The position numbers and the translations under genes were made by a program. A stretch of DNA of 64,000 nt from an uncultured Christensenella sp. (GTDB lineage Bacteria; Bacillota; Clostridia; Christensenellales; UBA3700), in contig CASDWJ010000020.1 in NCBI GenBank assembly GCA_949284695.1, positions 1-64,000 on the forward strand. Direction: 5' to 3'. Each line of letters starts with the position of its first letter. Position 1 is the first letter of the stretch. Of this stretch, positions 33,817 to 42,551 are shown in pieces. Under the pieces are notes generated by a model. The model was not told the origin of the DNA. It saw only the letters and a program-made list of their open reading frames with translations, and ran no database searches.

Positions 33817-34653
33817 CCGATTTGCGTTGTATATATCTTTGAGTGCTTCGCCCCTGTTCAAAGTGTTTATTCTTTTCGTTTTCATAAGTATCTGAATTGC
33901 TTTTTGAAATTGTGAACGTATATTCGCCGCGATATTACCGAGATTAAAAATGCGGATATTGCCGTTCAAACGCTAAGTTTTACTCGATGTTTTTCTCAAA
34001 GCACAGCGACATTATATAATAATTAAATCCCGTGTTAATCGAATATGCGACGATATAGATTTCGGTATGAACGTGTATTTGTCTGACGATAACGTCTGCG
34101 CCATGATCGCAGGCGAACGTATATTCGACGAAAAACCTACACGGGCATGCCGCGGCAAAGCGTTTTTTTGCTTAAACGTTTTAAAACAGGATTAAATTTT
34201 CGCGTATCGAAAAATGCGAACGTATTTTCGACGTAATATCCACACGGGTAAAGCGCGTTATTTTTATATCCTGCGATAAAAAGGTATTGCGATAATCTTT
34301 TTTTGAAAGACGAACATATTTTCATGCTAAGACAGACACGGGCGAGGGGTAAAAACCAAAAAAATCGAAAGCCTTACGTAGTTTTTGTGTTAAAACCTAC
34401 ACGGGCAAGGCATGCATTTGAGTGTTGACCGTAATGCAAAGTGAGATACAGATACGGCGCGGATTATATGAGATAATATGGACGCAATGTTGATGATCGC
34501 ACGCATTAAGGACTATATCATATAAAAAACATATCCAATACATGTCATATCAAACATCAAGTAAAAAGTCGTTGCAAGAGCGGATCGACTCGATATTGAC
34601 GTAGCAGAAAAGTTATCGGAGATGCCGACGTTGTTTTTTTGATATAGTCTTTT
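33817..34653. other. Gene-free region with a decaying repeat field
   Basis: About 840 bases. I see no credible gene. The phrase ACACGGG recurs four times (34139, 34242, 34336, 34399), the first two times preceded by GCGAACGTAT(A/T)TTCGACG. Spacings are about 103, 94 and 63 bases, so it looks like a degenerating tandem repeat. A related GAACGTATATTCG occurs near 33913. A weak TCGG/CCGA hairpin with a T-run (about 34616-34640) could be a plus-strand terminator. Confidence 0.5.
34112..34410. repeat. Degenerate direct repeat (ACACGGG-containing)
   Basis: Four units share a GAACGTATTTTCGACG-like half followed 15-20 bases later by (T/C)ACACGGGYR. Units 1 and 2 are the best matched; units 3 and 4 have drifted and shortened. 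The repeat is too irregular for a CRISPR array and there are no cas genes. Confidence 0.55.
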
Positions 34654-34682
34654 ATAAAAAATGCCGCCCGGACAGGCGGCAG
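34654..34682 (-). terminator. Rho-independent terminator of lexA
   Basis: A perfect 7-bp stem TGCCGCC/GGCGGCA. On the minus strand it is followed by a run of T. Confidence 0.85.
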
Positions 34683-34703
34683 AGTGCGTTGAGAGAATAA
34701 GCG

Positions 34704-35333
34704 TCACAAAATGCGGTTGCGCATCAATCCTTTGGCTACGCCGAGTATCGCGAAGTCGTGAGAACTGTCCACGACGATGTCCTGCATTTCGGAATTTTCG
34801 GGGTGAAGGATGACTTTGCCGTCTTTTTTGTAAAAACGCTTGAGAGTGACTTCGTTGTTGTCTATCAGCGCGACGATGATTTCGCCTTCGCGCGCCGTGC
34901 TTTGACGCTTGATGAGCACGCAGTCGCCGTTGAGAATGCCTACGTCGCGCATACTTTCACCTTTGACGGTCAGACAGAACATCTCGTCGTCGGGATCAAA
35001 GAAGTCTATCGGCACGTGCACGCTTTCGTCCTGATTTACGCCTGCAAAAAGCGGTTGACCTGCGGCGATATTACCGAGAAGGGGAACGGTGGCAAAACGC
35101 GGCGAATCTTCGTCGTCGTTGACGAGTTCTATCGTACGGTTTTTGGAAAGAGAACGCCTGATCAGACCTTGTTCTTCGAGTTTGTCGAGATAATATTGAA
35201 CGGAAGCGGTCGACTTGAAGCCGACTTCTTTGCATATTTCGCGTACGCTCGGCGGATAGCTGTTCTTTTTGATAAAAGATTTGATAAACGCCAAAGTTTT
35301 GTCGAGTTTTTCCTGTGTTTTAGCGTTTGCCAT
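34704..35333 (-). CDS. lexA: LexA SOS repressor
   Basis: A 209-residue repressor/autopeptidase. The N-terminal winged HTH has SYPPSVREICKEVGFKSTASVQYYLDKLEEQG. The self-cleavage site is Ala-Gly in NIAAGQP, the catalytic serine is in KGESMRDVGI (near 128) and the catalytic lysine in EVTLKRF. It represses DNA-damage genes until RecA filaments trigger cleavage. ATG 35333 has GAGGTG 5 bases upstream; a GTG four codons earlier is rejected. A LexA box lies inside its own promoter. Confidence 0.96.
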   Translation of the reverse strand: MANAKTQEKLDKTLAFIKSFIKKNSYPPSVREICKEVGFKSTASVQYYLDKLEEQGLIRRSLSKNRTIELVNDDEDSPRFATVPLLGNIAAGQPLFAGVNQDESVHVPIDFFDPDDEMFCLTVKGESMRDVGILNGDCVLIKRQSTAREGEIIVALIDNNEVTLKRFYKKDGKVILHPENSEMQDIVVDSSHDFAILGVAKGLMRNRIL

Positions 35334-35360
35334 AATGCACCTCACAGTCTTACTGACTTA

Positions 35361-35389
35361 ATTTTAGCACATATGTTCACATTTTGCAA
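35361..35389 (-). promoter_or_regulatory. lexA promoter with overlapping LexA box
   Basis: Read on the minus strand: TTGCAA (35389-35384), 17 bases, TAAAAT (35366-35361). Between them, at 35367-35378, lies GAACATATGTGC, one mismatch from the Gram-positive LexA box GAACNNNNGTTC. This implies autorepression. Confidence 0.75.
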
Positions 35390-35417
35390 CAGGATTTTTA
35401 AATAAAATCGACAAATT

Positions 35418-36485
35418 TCAGCTGTTTTTTTTCTTGTTTTTGTCGCGAAGGGTCACTTTTTGCGCCGCGCTGCGCTTGATGTCGTCGCTGATCGCCGCAT
35501 AATGGCGCTTGGTCGTATTGATGTCGCGATGCCCGAGGACTTCGGCTACGACGTAAATATCTCCGGTTTCCTGATAAAGCTCTGTGCCGTAAGTGCTTCT
35601 CAGCTTGTGCGGCGTGATGTGTTTGAGCGGAGTGATCAGCTTTGCGTATTTTTTGACGAGTTTTTCCACGCTTCGTACTCCCATGCGCTTTTTCTGAAGC
35701 GAAAGAAAGAGAGCAGGTTCGTTGTCGAGAGACGTGTCCTGCGAGCGTTCGTCAAGATATGCTATCAGAGCGTCGGCGACTTCCTGCGAAAAATACAAAA
35801 TAGACTGATTGCCGCCTTTTCGGGTCACTTTGAAGCCGTTTATATTGAAATCGAGATCTGATACGTCCAGCCCGACTAGCTCGCTGATACGTATTCCGGT
35901 ACCGAGAAAGAGAGTGATTATCGCGAGATCGCGGGTCTTGGTCTTTTCGTGAAAAGCCTCCTGACGCGTCGACGGCAGGCTTGCGCCGCTTTCTACCTCG
36001 TCGAGAAGCTGAGAGACTTCATCGGTATCCAGTCTGACGATAGGCTTGTCGTGGATCTTTGGCGTAAGAACTTTTGACGCAGGATCTGCGGGGATCTTGT
36101 CTTTGTTGTAAAAATACTTGAAAAACGATTTGATCGACGCGAGTTTGCGTGCCTTGGTCTTTTCGCTGTTGACATAATCCTTGCCGTCAAAACGGTAATA
36201 ACTGAGATATTCCATAAATTGTTCAATGTCGCTCGTCGTAACTTTGCAGAGCGCGTCGAAATCGAACGTCCGCGCCTCGTACGAAGCGAACTGCGATGTC
36301 TCGGTAAACAGATAATAAAAGAATATCCGCAGGTCGTAAGCGTACGCAAGACGCGTCAGTACAGACGTGCGGGTCTCTATGCCGACGAAAAATTCGTTGC
36401 AGAGCGGCGGCAGGTCGCGACGTATTTCGCGTAGTTTGCGCGTATTGTCGATGTTTCTTTGGTCAAAATATGATTTTTCCGCCAT
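35418..36485 (-). CDS. Tyrosine recombinase (XerC/XerD-like)
   Basis: A 355-residue site-specific recombinase with an N-terminal SAM-like core-binding domain (about 30-150) and a catalytic domain carrying the full set: Arg in GTGIRISEL, Lys in VTRKGGNQ, HKLR, His in LGHRDINTT and Tyr in KRHYAAIS. The length and position next to lexA fit a chromosomal Xer-type or phage-like integrase; which one cannot be decided here. ATG 36485 has GAGG 7 bases upstream. About 1.4 kb of AT-rich DNA without genes lies upstream. Confidence 0.9.
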   Translation of the reverse strand: MAEKSYFDQRNIDNTRKLREIRRDLPPLCNEFFVGIETRTSVLTRLAYAYDLRIFFYYLFTETSQFASYEARTFDFDALCKVTTSDIEQFMEYLSYYRFDGKDYVNSEKTKARKLASIKSFFKYFYNKDKIPADPASKVLTPKIHDKPIVRLDTDEVSQLLDEVESGASLPSTRQEAFHEKTKTRDLAIITLFLGTGIRISELVGLDVSDLDFNINGFKVTRKGGNQSILYFSQEVADALIAYLDERSQDTSLDNEPALFLSLQKKRMGVRSVEKLVKKYAKLITPLKHITPHKLRSTYGTELYQETGDIYVVAEVLGHRDINTTKRHYAAISDDIKRSAAQKVTLRDKNKKKNS

Positions 36486-36550
36486 AATCAAGCCTCATCA
36501 TACGCTTATCGGTCGCGGAATCACGCACCGAATCGCCGATCTTTTAATAA

Positions 36551-36579
36551 ATCATAGCACAGACTGAACTTTTTATCAA
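36551..36579 (-). promoter_or_regulatory. Promoter of the tyrosine recombinase
   Basis: On the minus strand: TTGATA (36579-36574), 17 bases, TATGAT (36556-36551), followed by a leader of about 60 bases. Confidence 0.75.
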
Positions 36580-37980
36580 CAAAATTATGGATTATGCGAA
36601 CAAATTGGTCGAAATCCGATATAATATCCGAGAAATTATCAAGGCAATTGTAACTAATTATATGTAAATTTACCGTTCTGAACAGGATTTGAGAATATAA
36701 GGATAGATAAATAAGAAAATATATAGATCAATATTATAATGAATCAAATATCGCATTTTCAGCAAAAGCTTCGGCAAAGTAACAGAGAAATAGTAAAAAC
36801 TTGAGATCTGTTCGTCAGATCGAACCACAAACGCATATGCGTTTTACCTTAATTAGCAAATAAGAGAAAATCAAAAGAATAAACTGAAATGTAAAGTTTG
36901 CCAAATAGAGGCATTACAACGCTAAACAAAAGAGCATTTAAAAAATTCTGAGCGATCATGGAGAATAAAACGGAAGCAATAGCGCGATCGTTGCTGACAA
37001 GCCGTATAAAATAAATTCAAGACAAAGTGCATCGCGAAAAAAATTCAAAATTGCACAAGGTTACATAAAAACGGACGAATGTTTTGTGGCTGAAACAAAA
37101 TAAAAGAAATCAGACAAACCGTATTTTGTGTACGGATCGTGAATAATAATTTTGAAAAATAATTTGATCAAGCATGCGACATCGCCGTAATTTTTATCGA
37201 CAAATATTTTGATTTTGTTAAGAAATATCTAAAAACACCACTTCTTTGCGCTTTTTGAAATCTATCTTTTCGCAAAAGTTGTGTTTTGCGAATAGATAGA
37301 ATAAGGGTCATTACCCTGTTTTTCATTAAAATATCAGAAAACAAAAGCGTCTTTCAACCGAAAAATACATAAATTATATTGATGCACCGTGCACGCGTTC
37401 ACTTATACCCGTCGGCAAAAACGTCGAGCCTATTGCGTGCGGTTTTTCTTAAAGCCCCCGGCTTTGAAGTTGTTTCATTAGCCAGGCACTGATGAGACAG
37501 ATATGTTCTGCTCGTCTCAATCGTGGCGATCGCTCTTTTTACGTCATAATTTATAATGAAATAATCGGCGCGGAATTCACCGGATATCCGCTTGAAAACT
37601 ACATTTAACAATAAATATGCACTTTTCAGGTCGATTTTTCCATATAACAGTAAAAAGCGTCATGATTTTTGCGATCATACTCACCGTCTGCAATTCGTAA
37701 TTGCAATCAAAGTCCGTCCGAGTCCGTTGCGTCTGATCAAAGTGATCGTATCGGCGTGCAAAATCTCACCTATGATCATATATAATATCCGTCCGTTCAA
37801 TCGTCAGGTGTTTTTTGTATCTTTCGACTGCTGCTTTAAAAGTAAAAAGTGTTTTCTGTCTCTGATATTCTTATACATTAAATAATAGCAATTAAATGGC
37901 TGAATAATTATATTTTTGCGATTAAAATAGAATAATTTGCCTCTAATTATTTTATTTTTTTAATTAAAACAGACTTTTGT
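36580..37980. other. AT-rich region without genes
   Basis: About 1400 bases, clearly more AT-rich than the rest of the window. The only open frame of note (37592-37885) lacks a ribosome-binding site and looks random. The region holds a GATCTG/CAGATC hairpin (36805-36821), a perfect 16-base palindrome AAACGCATATGCGTTT (36829-36844) and a structured element with a terminator (37262-37323, listed apart). It could carry a recombination site, small RNAs or decayed sequence. Confidence 0.6.
37262..37323 (+). ncRNA. Candidate small RNA 3' end: long hairpin plus terminator
   Basis: CTATC....CGCAAAA (37262-37277) pairs with TTTTGCG....GATAG (37284-37299). It is followed at once by a small terminator stem AGGGT/ACCCT (37304-37317) and T-rich sequence. 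No gene precedes it on this strand, so a non-coding transcript is the simplest explanation. The 5' end and promoter are not identified. Confidence 0.4.
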
Positions 37981-38009
37981 TTGACTTGTCTGCTCTGTTA
38001 TAGTATTAT
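37981..38009 (+). promoter_or_regulatory. Promoter of the PadR-membrane gene
   Basis: TTGACT (37981-37986), 17 bases, TATTAT (38004-38009), then an AAGGAG ribosome-binding site at 38016-38021 and a second CGGAG. Confidence 0.75.
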
Positions 38010-38033
38010 AAATTTAAGGAGAACGGAGAATTT

Positions 38034-39773
38034 ATGGACAACTCTAACGTCAATATTGACCTCATCAGAGGTCACGTAGATACGATCATCCTCAAGTCTC
38101 TGTATTACGAGGACAAATACGGCTACGAGATTCTCAACGAAATAAAAGAAAAAAGCAAAGGCATGTACACTCTCAAACAGCCTACCCTTTACAGTTGTCT
38201 CAAAAGACTTGAAAAACAGGGCTATATCCGCTCTTACAAAGGAGACACTTCCAACGGTGCGCAGAGAGTTTACTATTCCCTTCAGCCTGCGGGTCGCGCG
38301 TTCCTCGAAAGCGATCAGCATCAGTGGGAATTCAGCCGCACGATCATAGACAGTCTGCTCTCAAGCGAAGAATTCGATCCCGAAAAGCATGTTGCGCCTT
38401 TCGATCCTTCGAGTTTCAGACCTCTGACAAGAAGGAGTCGTTCGACGGACGAAGCTGAGGACGCGGACGAAGTTCCGACCGCTGCAGCGAGGCGCGACGA
38501 CGGCGATTTTACTCCTTCTGCCGACGATTACGTCATTCCTCCGGAGGCAGAAGCCCCGCCTGTCGACGAATACGACGACATTCCTCACGAATATATCGGC
38601 ACTACATATCCGACAGAACGTACCGTCACGCCTGCAGAAGGCGGATTCAAGCCTTATGTCGGCGAATATAACGGCGAAAGAGATTATCCGGGCACCCCTG
38701 CCCGCGACGAATCGTCCGTTTATACAGAGCGCAAGGAGGAAGTCGAAGACGCGAGCCGAGACGAGATCGCAAGCGACGTTGCAGAAGACGATTATTCAGA
38801 CGGCGATTACGGTGCAGATACGCCCGACGAAGTCGAAGAATACGAAGCTCCGTCCGACGCACCCGTCTCGCCCGTATTTTACGGTGACGAGCGCTCGGAA
38901 GATACTGTATCCGATGAAAAACGCAAAGAAAGCGACGATTATTATTCGTCCGAAACTTATTCTGCATACGTACCCGCGGGCTCTCGCGACGACAGAGATC
39001 CTGCCGACAAAGAAGAAGCGCTCGGCAGACTTTACGAGAAAAAACCCGCAGAAGCTCCCGTCGAGGATAAAAAGCCCGAGACGGCGACCTACTCCACAGA
39101 CATCTCCGATGACAGATACGAAGGTTACGGCGGCAGACAGACAGTCAATTATATCGACACTTTCGACAGCATTTACAGCGTTCCAATGACGCAGGTCACG
39201 CCTTCGCACGCGGCGGCTTCGGCAGAGGACGACGAAAAGATAGATTATCTGACTACTTCGCAACTCAAGTCCAAGATGATGGCTGAGGGCTACAATCTGC
39301 GCCCGTACGTGAAGAAAAACACGAGCGAATATTACATCAACCAGTATTACTTCAGCAATAAGCTCAACCGAGACAGCTCGGCGCTCACGTTTATCGTCTA
39401 TCTCGTCGGAGTGTTGATCGCATACTTCTCCACCGCACCGAAATTCGGTCACAACGTCGGCGCTCTGTTCGGTTTCATCGCGCTCGGTGCGCTCTATCCC
39501 GTCGCGATGTTCGTTGCATACTGTATTGACCCGAAAAAGCGAATAAAAGCCAATTTCAATGCCAAAAACGCGCTGATCAACTCGCTCATCGTGATCGTCA
39601 ACGCGATTATACTGATAGTGCTGATAGGATTTCTCGCATGCGGCGCGAGGGTCGACAATATTGACTCGATGATGCGTCCAGTGATAATACCGCTTGTGTT
39701 CCTGTTGATGATACCGATAACGATCGGGATATATTACAAACTGTACAAAAGCAATCACTATCACGTGAATTGA
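38034..39773 (+). CDS. PadR-family regulator fused to an acidic linker and four-helix membrane domain
   Basis: A 579-residue protein. Residues 1-105 form a PadR winged HTH (RGHVDTIILKSLYYEDKYGYEIL, then PTLYSCLKRLEKQGYIRSY). Residues about 125-425 are a low-complexity, strongly acidic D/E/Y/P-rich linker with no fold visible. Residues about 450-579 hold four membrane segments. Ordinary PadR regulators are 100-200 residues and soluble, so this one should bind DNA while tethered to the membrane. The signal it senses is unknown. It is a single gene with its own promoter and terminator; PadR proteins often bind their own promoter. Confidence 0.85.
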   Translation: MDNSNVNIDLIRGHVDTIILKSLYYEDKYGYEILNEIKEKSKGMYTLKQPTLYSCLKRLEKQGYIRSYKGDTSNGAQRVYYSLQPAGRAFLESDQHQWEFSRTIIDSLLSSEEFDPEKHVAPFDPSSFRPLTRRSRSTDEAEDADEVPTAAARRDDGDFTPSADDYVIPPEAEAPPVDEYDDIPHEYIGTTYPTERTVTPAEGGFKPYVGEYNGERDYPGTPARDESSVYTERKEEVEDASRDEIASDVAEDDYSDGDYGADTPDEVEEYEAPSDAPVSPVFYGDERSEDTVSDEKRKESDDYYSSETYSAYVPAGSRDDRDPADKEEALGRLYEKKPAEAPVEDKKPETATYSTDISDDRYEGYGGRQTVNYIDTFDSIYSVPMTQVTPSHAAASAEDDEKIDYLTTSQLKSKMMAEGYNLRPYVKKNTSEYYINQYYFSNKLNRDSSALTFIVYLVGVLIAYFSTAPKFGHNVGALFGFIALGALYPVAMFVAYCIDPKKRIKANFNAKNALINSLIVIVNAIILIVLIGFLACGARVDNIDSMMRPVIIPLVFLLMIPITIGIYYKLYKSNHYHVN

Positions 39774-39778
39774 ATTCA

Positions 39779-39802
39779 AAACTCCGCCCGATGCGGAGTT
39801 TT
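39779..39802 (+). terminator. Rho-independent terminator
   Basis: A stem AACTCCGC/GCGGAGTT with a 5-base loop and four T. Confidence 0.85.
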
Positions 39803-40028
39803 ACTTTGCCGTTTCGGATAAAAAGCGCTACAGATCTCATTTAAAACGTTCGCCGTCTGCCCGAAAGCTGTTTTCGTCGCTCAGCCCTCGGCTCTGCCGC
39901 AGAATTATTCATTGCTTTCTTCTGCTGACGCTTAGACGAAATCAATCGTTGTCGGTGCAGATTTTTTAATATACGGTCGGTTTTGTACGTTTTTAAAAGT
40001 TATGAAAATTTCGTTACAGATAAACGAT

Positions 40029-41057
40029 TTACAAATTACGGTAGTCGGTCAGACCGTCGTCTCTGCCGAATTTTTTATCTCCTGCTTTCGCGTTGTCGCG
40101 ATACACGTTTGAAGCCGATCTTCTGCACGCCGGGACGCGTTTTTTCTCACGGTTTGAAGATTTGTCCGACCCGGTCTTTGCAATCCCGATTTTTGCAGAG
40201 AGCGCGGCAAGATAGCGGGTTATCTCCCCTCCGTACTTGTATAACAAAGCGAAAACAGTCACGGTCGCCGTGAAAACAGCTATCCACACGACGATCCCCC
40301 AACCGGAAAAAGGTATCGATATAGCGCTTTTGAAAACACCGGCGACCCATAGCGCTCCGATAGGACGAGTGATAAGCATCATCACGAAAAACGACCTGTA
40401 ACTCATCGTGCCGAGCCCGGCAATCAGACAAAGCAGATCGTCGGGAAAAAACGGCAACAGAAACATCGCATAAAGCAACAACACGTCTTTTCCTTCGGCA
40501 AACCGACGGTATTTTGCAAACATTTTTGCACCGCATATCCATACTATCAGCTTTACTCCGAAAGTTCTGCCGAGGAAAAACGCGAACATAGATCCCGCGA
40601 TTATTCCTATCGACGAATACAGGATAGTTTTCCAGACTCCGAAAAGCGCGATGCCTGCGAGAGTCGTAATGGTGGACGGAAGCGGCAGAACCGTGACCTG
40701 AAGGAACTGCACGGCGATGAATACAGCTATCGCATACCCGTCGTAGCGAGATATGAACGCCTGCATTGCCGCTCTGTCGCTGAAAAGTCCGAGCCAGCCG
40801 TTTTTAATCGCGATAACGTATCCGACAAAAAAAATTATAGCGATAGAAAAACCGATGAATGAGCCTTTGAAGGCGATCTCGTAATTCAAAAACACTCCCG
40901 CAAAGCCGAGAAGCGCGAGAAAAGCCGCCGCGCTTGCAAGCAGTAACAGACGCGTCTGACCTACGCCCGCAGTGCCGAGAAGATATACGCAATACGCGCT
41001 CAGTCCCGCAAGCAACGCGGTGACGAAAGCGCCTGAAATTCTACCGATCTTAGTCAT
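40029..41057 (-). CDS. VTT-domain (TVP38/TMEM64, DedA-like) membrane protein
   Basis: A 342-residue integral membrane protein with about seven hydrophobic segments. The VTT domain spans about residues 110-270, with LQVTVLPLPSTITTLAG, GSMFAFFLGRTFG and LLPFFPDDLLCLIAGLGTM, the family's reentrant core. Bacterial members move or scramble polyprenyl phosphate or phospholipids; the cargo here is unknown. The last 55 residues are basic and probably cytoplasmic. The ribosome-binding site is weak. A stretch of 226 bases with nothing recognised separates it from the PadR gene terminator. Confidence 0.85.
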   Translation of the reverse strand: MTKIGRISGAFVTALLAGLSAYCVYLLGTAGVGQTRLLLLASAAAFLALLGFAGVFLNYEIAFKGSFIGFSIAIIFFVGYVIAIKNGWLGLFSDRAAMQAFISRYDGYAIAVFIAVQFLQVTVLPLPSTITTLAGIALFGVWKTILYSSIGIIAGSMFAFFLGRTFGVKLIVWICGAKMFAKYRRFAEGKDVLLLYAMFLLPFFPDDLLCLIAGLGTMSYRSFFVMMLITRPIGALWVAGVFKSAISIPFSGWGIVVWIAVFTATVTVFALLYKYGGEITRYLAALSAKIGIAKTGSDKSSNREKKRVPACRRSASNVYRDNAKAGDKKFGRDDGLTDYRNL

Positions 41058-41106
41058 AAAGCACCGTCACAAATATATTATTTGTAACGACGCGATAAAA
41101 TTACGC

Positions 41107-41133
41107 AAAAAATAACCGTCTTATTCAGACGGT
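41107..41133 (-). terminator. Terminator of proC-rnhA, overlapping the rnhA stop
   Basis: A stem ACCGTC/GACGGT (41115-41120 with 41128-41133). The rnhA stop codon lies in the loop, and a T-run follows on the minus strand. Confidence 0.8.
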
Positions 41134-41570
41134 TTGTTGTGTTTTGCTATTTCGCCCGTTGCGAGTTTGTCGCATCTGTTGTTATATACGTTGTCGGCGT
41201 GTCCTTTTACTTTGACGAATGTGACGACGTGCCCTTCCATGTGCATCAACAGCAGTTTCCAGAGGTCGTCGTTCTTGACCTTGTCTTTAGATTTGGTACG
41301 CCAGTTGTTGGCTTGCCAATCGTCTATCCAACCTTCGAGAAAAGCGTTGCAGACGTAAGCAGAATCGCTGTATACGGTCACCTCGCAAGGCTGATTGAGT
41401 TGTTTGAGTCCTTGTATGACCGCGAAGATCTCCATGCGGTTGTTGGTCGTATCCTTGTTGTATCCGCTGATCTCTTTTTCGTGCCCGTTGTATATCAGGA
41501 TCGCGCCCCAGCCGCCCACGCCGGGATTGCCCGAGCAGGCTCCGTCCGTATAGAGGTCGACTTTTTTCAT
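41121..41570 (-). CDS. rnhA: Ribonuclease HI
   Basis: A 149-residue RNase H that cuts RNA in RNA-DNA hybrids. The four acidic residues are present: LYTDGACSGNPG, NNRMEIFAV, VYSDSAYV and the C-terminal NNRCDKLA. The basic segment WIDDWQANNWRTKSKDKVKN matches the Escherichia coli-type handle. ATG 41570 overlaps the proC stop (ATGA), so translation is coupled. Type HI is less common than HII/HIII in Firmicutes but widespread in Clostridia. Confidence 0.96.
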   Translation of the reverse strand: MKKVDLYTDGACSGNPGVGGWGAILIYNGHEKEISGYNKDTTNNRMEIFAVIQGLKQLNQPCEVTVYSDSAYVCNAFLEGWIDDWQANNWRTKSKDKVKNDDLWKLLLMHMEGHVVTFVKVKGHADNVYNNRCDKLATGEIAKHNKPSE

Positions 41571-42349
41571 TTACCCGCCCTCAGTTCTTCACTGCGCTTT
41601 CTGCACGCGGTCATAGCGTCGATTACGATCTTATCCATCTGGCAGTTTTCAAACACGTTGACGGCTTCGATCGTAGTGCCGCCCTTGGAACAAACGTTGG
41701 ATATCAGAAGCCCGAGCGGAACGTCGGGATTCGCCTTTATCATTTCACATGCGCCGATTATCGTATCGAGAGTGAGTTTTTTGGACGTTTCCTTGTCGAG
41801 ACCGTTGACAACGCCGCCCTCGATCATCGCTTTTGCGAAATAATACGCATATGCGGGGCCGCTACCGCTGACGCAGGTCACGGCATCGAATTTATCTTCG
41901 GGCAAAACGCAGACTTCGCTGACGCTTTCAAAAACCGAACGGCAGAAATCGTTGTGCTTTTTGTCGAGAGAATTTTCTGCAATTACGGTTGCGCCTTTTC
42001 CTATCTGCGCGGGAGTATTGGGCATAACGCGTATGACCTTGCCCTGCATACCGAGTTTTTCGCCTATCGACGCGCTGTCTACGCCTGCCATTATGCTGAT
42101 CACGCAATCAGCGGTGCATTTTATATCGATACTTTTGAAAACCTGAGGTTTGATAGAAAGTATCAGGTATTCACAGTTGCCCGCAACGTAGTCGTTGTCA
42201 GCCGTGCAGAAAATGCCGTCAGCCTCTTTGCAGACGGGATCTGCCGTAGCGATCTGAGATTTGTCGAGCACGCCGCTTCTGACGATGCCGCCTATGATCG
42301 CCTTTGCCATATTTCCATAGCCTATAAAGCCGAGTTTGTATTTTTTCAT
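41567..42349 (-). CDS. proC: Pyrroline-5-carboxylate reductase
   Basis: A 260-residue enzyme for the last step of proline synthesis, using NAD(P)H. The N-terminal Rossmann motif is GFIGYGNMAKAIIGGI, followed by the VMPNTPAQIGKGATVI segment, and the C-terminal dimer domain has VSGSGPAYAYYFAKAMIEGGV and SNVCSKGGTTIEAVNVFE. RBS GAGGTG is 5 bases before ATG 42349. It is coupled with rnhA. Confidence 0.96.
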   Translation of the reverse strand: MKKYKLGFIGYGNMAKAIIGGIVRSGVLDKSQIATADPVCKEADGIFCTADNDYVAGNCEYLILSIKPQVFKSIDIKCTADCVISIMAGVDSASIGEKLGMQGKVIRVMPNTPAQIGKGATVIAENSLDKKHNDFCRSVFESVSEVCVLPEDKFDAVTCVSGSGPAYAYYFAKAMIEGGVVNGLDKETSKKLTLDTIIGACEMIKANPDVPLGLLISNVCSKGGTTIEAVNVFENCQMDKIVIDAMTACRKRSEELRAGK

Positions 42350-42472
42350 ATTTCACCTCGCTTTTATAATTCTAACATAAGGACGGACAAACGGCAACAG
42401 TTAACCGCAAATATGGAAAAAATCGCAGATAATAATGCGGATTGACTGCAAAGACATTTTCGCGTCGGGAGC

Positions 42473-42516
42473 AAAAAAACGACCCGCGTTCGCTCAAGAT
42501 AAAGCGATCGCAGGTC
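42473..42516 (-). terminator. Terminator of the ECF sigma / membrane partner operon
   Basis: An imperfect 14-base stem (42481-42494 with 42503-42516) with an 8-base loop. Seven T follow on the minus strand. Confidence 0.8.
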
Positions 42517-42551
42517 GGAAACTATTGCGTTATTTTTGCCAAAAGACGTCG

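Noticed and set aside
37489..37530. CTGATGAG followed by a GAGAC/GTCTC stem, resembling a hammerhead ribozyme core
   Set aside because: The required GAAA after stem II is missing (the sequence reads AATC), and no third stem could be found.
37592..37885. A 97-codon open frame in the AT-rich gap
   Set aside because: There is no ribosome-binding site, the composition is as expected from random AT-rich sequence, and no motif is visible.
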